From: Sweltsa coloradensis
Lineage: Eukaryota > Arthropoda > Insecta > Plecoptera > Chloroperlidae
Assembly (NCBI GenBank): GCA_024449915.1
Contig: JAMZAV010000029.1
Coordinates: 1,426,001-1,490,000 of the forward strand
Direction: 5' to 3'
Length of the DNA: 64,000 nucleotides
The notes beneath the pieces are model-generated. The model was not told the DNA's origin and did no database searches. It worked only from the letters and a program-made list of their open reading frames with translations. Below, piece after piece: positions 58,546 to 64,000 of the stretch; positions within the stretch are counted from its first letter, which is position 1, and the number at the start of each line of letters is the position of its first letter. The translations under genes were made by a program, and so were the position numbers.

Positions 58546-60376
58546 CAGGTGTTGACAACTCATGGTTCATTTGTCGTCTGACATAGAGCCAATTATCTTT
58601 GTGAACTTCTCTATTTTTACACGAAATTATTATGAATTCCCAAAAACGTAATAGTTTATAATTATGCATATCATTTTGTCACTATATTTATAGCGTTTTG
58701 CACAGTGTATAGTTAAGGGAATAGTTATCGTATTGTGCAAAACAGATTTTGTAATATTAAATTGACTAGTATAAATGGAAAAATCATGTAACCTTATTTA
58801 ATGACCACAAAAAATGCTAACATATCATAAGAGGATTTGTATTTAATTCATGTCCAGAGGAAAAATATGGATCAATTTATTTCAAATATTTAATTCACAC
58901 AGATTCAAGTGTATATACATTTAGTTATATTTTTTTTTGCTTCCAACTAGGTAGTAAACAGATAGATATCAATTAGTTTGTGACGGAATAACATTATAAA
59001 TGATGGATATCAATATATCAGAATAATAAATAATTCATTATATTTTGAGTTCAGTGATGTGTTCATTAAAACTCATTCAATTTAACTGACGCAAATAAAC
59101 CAATCTCCTACAGTTAGAATACAAAAATTATGTGATTTATGATCTTGTTTTCTTAAATTCAGTTTGTTCGTCCATATATGCCAGAAAATGTTCCACTTCG
59201 TTATATCGTATTAAATTAAATGAATATAAAACATAGTGTCTGCATTTGTATTAATGCAGAAAATAACACATTAAAAAAGGTAATGCCCACGCGATTAAAT
59301 GCTGGGATTTCGACATAAAGTAAAGATCGAAATCGGCATTTGGCTTAATATGTGATGCATATTATTATTATTGCATGTTAGATGCGATATACTTCATCAT
59401 CATATATATCGCCGGTTCCTGCTTCTGGCAGGGTCAGCTTGGGTTTAGCAACCAAATATATTCCACTTCTTTCAATCCTCCCACAATCGTATCTCTACCA
59501 CATCTTCCCAGCTCTCTCCTCTTGCCTCCAAGTCTCCTGCTATGAAGTCCTTCAAACTCTTCCTTGTTCCCCGTCTTCTTATTCCTTCTTCAATAATTAT
59601 TTCATACATTTTCTTGGGCGGTATACTTATTAACCTCTTTTATCATTGTATACGAGTTTAAAATAACTGACCATTTTCCAAGATTTAAAGTTTGTACTTT
59701 ATGCATATTTATACTTTCTTTTGACATTAACATACCTTACCCTAGAAATAGGTTGTGGAAAATTGAAGAAATATATGATCATGACAGAGTGAAAGAGAAT
59801 ACTAAAGACTAATGATTTCTGTGTGAATGCAGGAATGTCCTGGTCGGTGATGGTAATAGCAACTAAACCCAAACCCCGTACACCCACAACGACAGAATCA
59901 TTCCACATCTCCCTCGACTCGTGTTAAAAGTAACTTCTTCTTTTGTCAACCAACTTTTTAATCCGCCCGTTGGGAAACAGTTGAGATTTTTCACAAAGTT
60001 TTAATAATCCACTGTCATGTATTTTTAAGTCAATACAGGAGCAGCCAAGTTAAATACCGTGGAGGACACTTTTGTTAAGTAGGTAGGATCCCAACTTTGA
60101 AATATTTCTATTGAAAAATATAATCCTGTTCTTGTTTTATATGAGCGGTGACATTCACGAAATATAATAAGTTTTCAATGCACCATCTCAATTTTACGTT
60201 GCCGTTTAATGCATTTTAACGTTTCAATTGACATAATATAAGTTTTGTGTGAAGTTCTTAATTCAAAACAATTGTAGACATAGTATATTTCAAATTTGCG
60301 ATCTGTGAACGCCTGGTTTTAACCAACAATTATGACCCACAGCAATAAAATATCGTACTCTTTTTTGGTTATAAGT
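58546..60376. other. Unique AT-rich sequence, nothing recognised
   Basis: No supported gene or RNA. Frames at 59382-59633 (+) and 59699-59908 (-) lack domains and splice signals. Confidence 0.45.
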
Positions 60377-60395
60377 ATTAAGTAAGTAAGTAAGA

Positions 60396-60474
<79 letters not shown>
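60377..60474 (+). repeat. (TAAG)n microsatellite
   Basis: About 98 bp of TAAG with a single substituted unit (AAGAAAG near 60391). Confidence 0.96.
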
Positions 60475-60632
60475 CTGTTACTTTCCAAACGAAGAAAAAT
60501 AAAAAACAAACAAAACGATAACATTTTCGTTTCAATCTCAATTACAAATAGTACATTTTTTTTAAAACTATGATAGTATAATTTGAGAATAAACTATATG
60601 TTATAAACAGTTTAATAGAAATTGTTATACTA
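60475..60632. other. Short spacer between two microsatellites
   Basis: AT-rich; nothing recognised. Confidence 0.4.
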
Positions 60633-60783
60633 CCTTCTTCTTCTTCTTCTTCTTCTTCTTCTTCTTCTTCTTCTTCTTCTTCTTCTTCTTCTTCTTCTTC
60701 TTCTTCTTCTTCTTCTTCTTCTTCTTCTTCTTCTTCTTCTTCTTCTTCTTCTTCTTTTTTTTTTTCTTCTTCTTCTTCTTCTT

Positions 60784-60814
<31 letters not shown>
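60633..60814 (+). repeat. (CTT)n microsatellite
   Basis: About 182 bp of CTT with one T-run interruption near 60755-60765. The poly-Leu and poly-Arg frames are artefacts. It is a polypurine/polypyrimidine tract with triplex potential. Confidence 0.96.
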
Positions 60815-60815
<1 letters not shown>

Positions 60816-61677
60816 CTTATTAAAATACAATAATTTCAAAGTTTCTGATTTGTGAAGGATTAAAGGCTTTTGCGGACCGTAGTTTCAAATTAGACGTTTT
60901 TCGGGACATAATTCCGCGTTAATTAGAGTGTCATAACACGCACGCGCTTGGCGTTGCGCAGACTACTGTGAGCCGCATTGTCCAAAGACTGAAGAGATTC
61001 CTGCGTGGCTCCTGGTTTGAGCCATAATGAGGACTACCATTAATGATTAATCATTAAGAAACCTGGCAGATAAATTTTCTTGCCATGTTAACAAGACATT
61101 AAAAACATGTAAGCTAGGCCTAATTACTAAAAACATACGTCAACTCTAACAAATTCGTTCATCACGTGTAATAACATTTCGGTCAAACTCCTAACACTAT
61201 TATCAGAGCTTTCATTGACTTAAAACATAGTCCTATGTTTTTATTTTAAGAATATGTTTGCATTAAAATCCCTACCATCCATATTGTTATCATCATTTCC
61301 TACTTGAAACGACAAATCAAGTTATTAACATTTCAAACGGGATTCTGCGTTGCCTACTGTGTGTTTTCTGAAAGCACACATTAGAATCACACTAAAGCAT
61401 AATTTACGGTATAATGAAATAATAATATTTGCGTTTTCCTAGGGCTACGAAAAATCCACAATGAAATCTCCGTTATGAGTTCTCATAACCCAAAGCACGC
61501 GTATTAAACTTGTGATTTTCCACTCTCTTCCAACCATATATCAACACGCTCATTCTGCTGTTATATTACATTTGAATCAACTGGAGAAATTCCGTATGCT
61601 GGAACACCGTGTGTTAATTGTGAGGATGTGTATTTTGTAAAAGGCTTTCAAGATGGCGTTATTTGAGTTATTTTTTA
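60815..61677. other. Unique sequence; isolated copy of the CTAG tail motif
   Basis: GCGTTTTCCTAG at 61432-61443 matches the subfamily-1 3' terminus exactly, but no upstream AACGC or GATGAGC block accompanies it and the next base is G. It is recorded as a possible relic. No gene seen. Confidence 0.35.
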
Positions 61678-62100
61678 GAACTTTATTTGGATTAAGGGCG
61701 CGTCAACCGTTCGGTCATAATGAGTCACTGTGGCCTAGAGGATTGATAATTCTAAGTACTCATGAGATGAAATGCCTATGTCGACCTCTGATGGCCATAA
61801 AAGGCGGCATGATTGGTGAAGCCTGTGAGGGACAACTAGTAATCTGAGATAGGTCAGATCCAGCCATGGTGAAACAAAAGTAAAGGGGGATTCTCACGTC
61901 GTAGTCGTCATTGTCTTTGACACCGTTCTTGTTGTCGTCGTCTTCGTCGTCGTCGTTGTTGTCGTCAAGGGAAAGAAAAGAGGTCCCCGACGACGACCAC
62001 CAGAGCTCGCTTCTAGCTTCGGAGAGTACTCCCCTACATACTAGCTAATGTTTGCGAGATTAACTTTTTCTCTTGAATCGCCTTTTACGATTTGCAGAGC
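61678..62100 (+). repeat. Dispersed repeat R-prime, copy 2
   Basis: Starts TTATTTGGATTAAGGGCGCG and ends TTTTTCTCTTGAATCGCCTT and ACGATTTG. It contains interrupted GTCGTC tracts (61930-61970) and an insertion of about 150 bp relative to 58240-58545. The AAGGGCGCGTCAAC start resembles AGGGCGCTTTAAC of repeat R, so R and R-prime may be related. Confidence 0.85.
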
Positions 62101-63074
62101 CATGCTCTGGGTTAAATTCAACACCGGGCCCAGATGGGGTAAGATGGCGTCTGAAACCTGTGGTGAGAATACCCTAGGTAGACGCTGATAATTCCTAGTG
62201 TTAATGGAAAAGTTGACAGCAAGAAAATAACTAAATAAGTGAGTTAGACAGAAAGTTTATCACTGCTACGGTTGGGTTTTTGTTGATTTTAACAAAACAA
62301 AACTCGTCTTTGTGAAAGTTTCGTGAGAGCTTCGCTGAAAGGTGAGTTTGAGAGCTTCGCCGATTCAAGTTTCTTGCTAGACGTGGTTGTTTGGCTAGAA
62401 ATAGGTCGGGTCATTCCGCACTGGCCACTTTGTTACGTATGCAGTGAAATAAACAGTTCGTCTACTCATAGAAACTCGAGCTTCTAAAACACGTGTCATT
62501 GTATTAAGAAACGTTTTCATTTCCTCAAATGAACATGCGAAAAACGGACAATTTCAATCTATTGATCAATATGTGGGCTAAAGTCTCATCAAAAATTAAT
62601 TATAGATTTCAAGTAAGGCGGTCAAAATATGTCAATTTGTGAATACCGCATTTTACTTAACGCATTGTTGTTGTAATATTTATATTTCAAATATTTACTT
62701 AACTGTAGTTCAATGTTGTATCTACATCTATGTAATTAGATTTATTTAGTTGTCCTCCTTTGTAAATATGCTTTCATAACTGAATTGGATAGACGATAAA
62801 TAATTTTTTTTTAAAATACTCATAAAAATATAAAACAGGAAATTTACCAAAAAATATATGCGTCTGAATGTTCAAAATTAAGTAAAAACATACACAGACC
62901 CTTAAAAATAGGACAAAGCATTCAATCGTTTTTTCCCCCATATACACACAAAATTTGGGCCTTTATATTCAGTCATACGATATCCATAAGCTGGTGTTGA
63001 TGCTGAAACGAATATCAGTTAAATTTTAGTTGGATACCCAACTCATTATGACACATAAAGCAAGCTAGAATTGT
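62101..63074. other. Unique sequence, nothing recognised
   Basis: No supported feature. A duplicated GAGAGCTTCGC (62325 and 62350 region) is the only local repeat. Confidence 0.45.
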
Positions 63075-63673
63075 TGGATGAGCGTGGCGAGCGAAGCGAG
63101 TGAAGCGAAGACTTCAATTTCACTGACCCCCCCCCAAAAATTTAGCTCGGAAGTTTTTTTTTTTTGATTTTTTTTTTTTTTTGAATTTTTGTCTGTTTGT
63201 TCGCTCTCTACCGGGAAAACGGCGAATGCGATCTTGATGAAAATTTGACAGGACCTTCGAAATCTCTAAACTTAGACTTCCACTTTTTTGGGTACAATCG
63301 AAGAATATTTCTCATGAATATCGTATTTTTACGATTTTTTGTGCGATATTTTCGTGCCATTTGGGCCAATTCTGACCAAACGGGTGGGACTACAACGTTT
63401 ATATTATACATGGACATTAAGGTTATGGTGATGTAGTACCTTTTTGAAAGAAAAAGTTGAAAAAGTTAGCCATAATCCATAGAAATAAAGCTTTTAATAT
63501 AAGTTTTTTTACTGTAAATAATACCAATTGACAAGAAACAATAGAAACTTGACAACAATCACCTACAATGCGTAGGCAACAAAACACACTTTCAAAAGTA
63601 AAGATATCTCACGCAAACATAAAACTTTAGAAAGCTCATCCATCAACGCGGCGGGACTTTAGCGTTTTCCTAG
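63075..63673 (+). mobile_element. Helentron-like element, subfamily 1 (copy h)
   Basis: TGGATGAGCGTGGCGAGCGA at 63075, then AGCGAGTGAAGCGAAGACTT. The body has TTTGGGCCAATTCTGACC and GGTTATGGTGATGTAGTACC. The 3' end has GCTCATCCATCAACGCGG, GACTTTAGCGTTTTCCTAG ending at 63673, followed by T. It carries C and T homopolymers near the 5' end (63127-63136, 63153-63182). Confidence 0.9.
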
Positions 63674-63791
63674 TGATAAAATATCTGTTAGGTAGTGGAC
63701 CCAATCCACCATGTAAACAAGGCTATAATAATAATTTATCAGGTCCTACGAGTACAACAACGTTTCGATGGTTAGTAATGAGTATGATCGG

Positions 63792-63983
63792 GTCTTGCAC
63801 CTAAGCCCGAAATCATAGTCGTCCCAATGAGAGATCCCAAGCCACCCCTCTTTTTGGACTCCTAAAAAGTGGCTCGACCACTATGGGAGGGCCATGCTTT
63901 CCATCGATTTCTGCCTCCCTTTTGACTCCCAAAGGAGAGTCCCTATTGGGGCGATTATATGAATTTGGGCCTAAGTGCATGAC
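63792..63983. repeat. Foldback with ~48-bp imperfect arms at the right edge
   Basis: Left arm 63792-63840 (CTTGCACCTAAGCCCGAAAT, GTCGTCCCAATGAG) is inverted at about 63934-63983 (ATTGGGGCGATTATATG, AATTTGGGCCTAAGTGCATG). The loop region contains GACTCC/GGAGAGTC mini-stems. The arms are diverged. The element may extend beyond the window. Confidence 0.7.
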
Positions 63984-64000
63984 GCTAAGGCTTTTATCCC

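Noticed and set aside
58321..58581. Poly-Ser protein
   Set aside because: It is the TCG tract of repeat R-prime; the other copy of the repeat does not keep the frame.
60622..60855. Poly-Leu and poly-Arg frames
   Set aside because: They are the two strands of the CTT microsatellite.
61432..61443. Eleventh subfamily-1 element ending in GCGTTTTCCTAG
   Set aside because: No hairpin partner, no GCTCATCC block and no T after CTAG. It is probably chance or a very small relic.

Overview
The window is eukaryotic, almost certainly metazoan, non-coding DNA. It is AT-rich and lacks bacterial-style dense ORFs. It contains one spliced-looking coding exon, tRNA- and 5S-rRNA-derived SINEs, non-LTR retrotransposon tails, a Penelope-type hammerhead-like remnant, foldback elements and long microsatellites. 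This repeat mix suggests a repeat-rich marine or aquatic invertebrate, but nothing in the sequence fixes the phylum or species.

Layout. The left edge (117-577, +) holds the only convincing protein-coding sequence: the terminal exon of a gene that starts before the window. From about 1.1 kb onward the window is a gene-poor tract built from mobile elements. The dominant component is a superfamily of short non-autonomous elements in three subfamilies: 1678-3243; 7444-8095; and 3262-5471, 9224-9983, 14867-15416, 33609-34378, 38894-40167, 55855-56635, 63075-63673. All intact ends share one architecture. The 5' end matches, as an inverted repeat, a block about 30-40 nt from the 3' end. A short AACGC...GCGTT hairpin follows, then a terminal CTAG (CTTG at one 3' end), and the site lies between T and T with no target duplication. 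The inverted-repeat sequence differs between subfamilies but still matches itself within each. This fits non-autonomous Helentron/DINE-type rolling-circle elements. No Rep-helicase gene is present to drive them.

Other repeats: a tRNA-headed SINE family with a (TTTA)n tail (6352-6753, 19838-20246, 26395-26770, 29039-29443 and fragments); a second tRNA-related family (34470-34705, 56660-56945); a 5S-rRNA-derived SINE (12190-12545); a Penelope-like remnant with a well-formed hammerhead-ribozyme-like fold (42321-42675); a 390-bp foldback element with about 180-bp arms (48920-49307) and several smaller foldbacks; local tandem arrays (11585-11808, 30395-31174, 51120-52060); and large microsatellites (GACA, ACTCG, GAC, GA, TCG, TAAG, CTT).

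Possible additional coding sequence is weak: a 31-nt microexon-like segment at 29526-29556 (+), and two minus-strand exon- or pseudogene-like stretches at 49512-49830 and 48351-48640, both needing a frameshift or stop to be ignored. Some repeat copies differ mainly by single-base indels, which may reflect consensus error in the assembly, so frameshifts here should be read cautiously. The long unique stretches between repeats are AT-rich and contain no gene I can support; a few balanced-composition islands could be regulatory.
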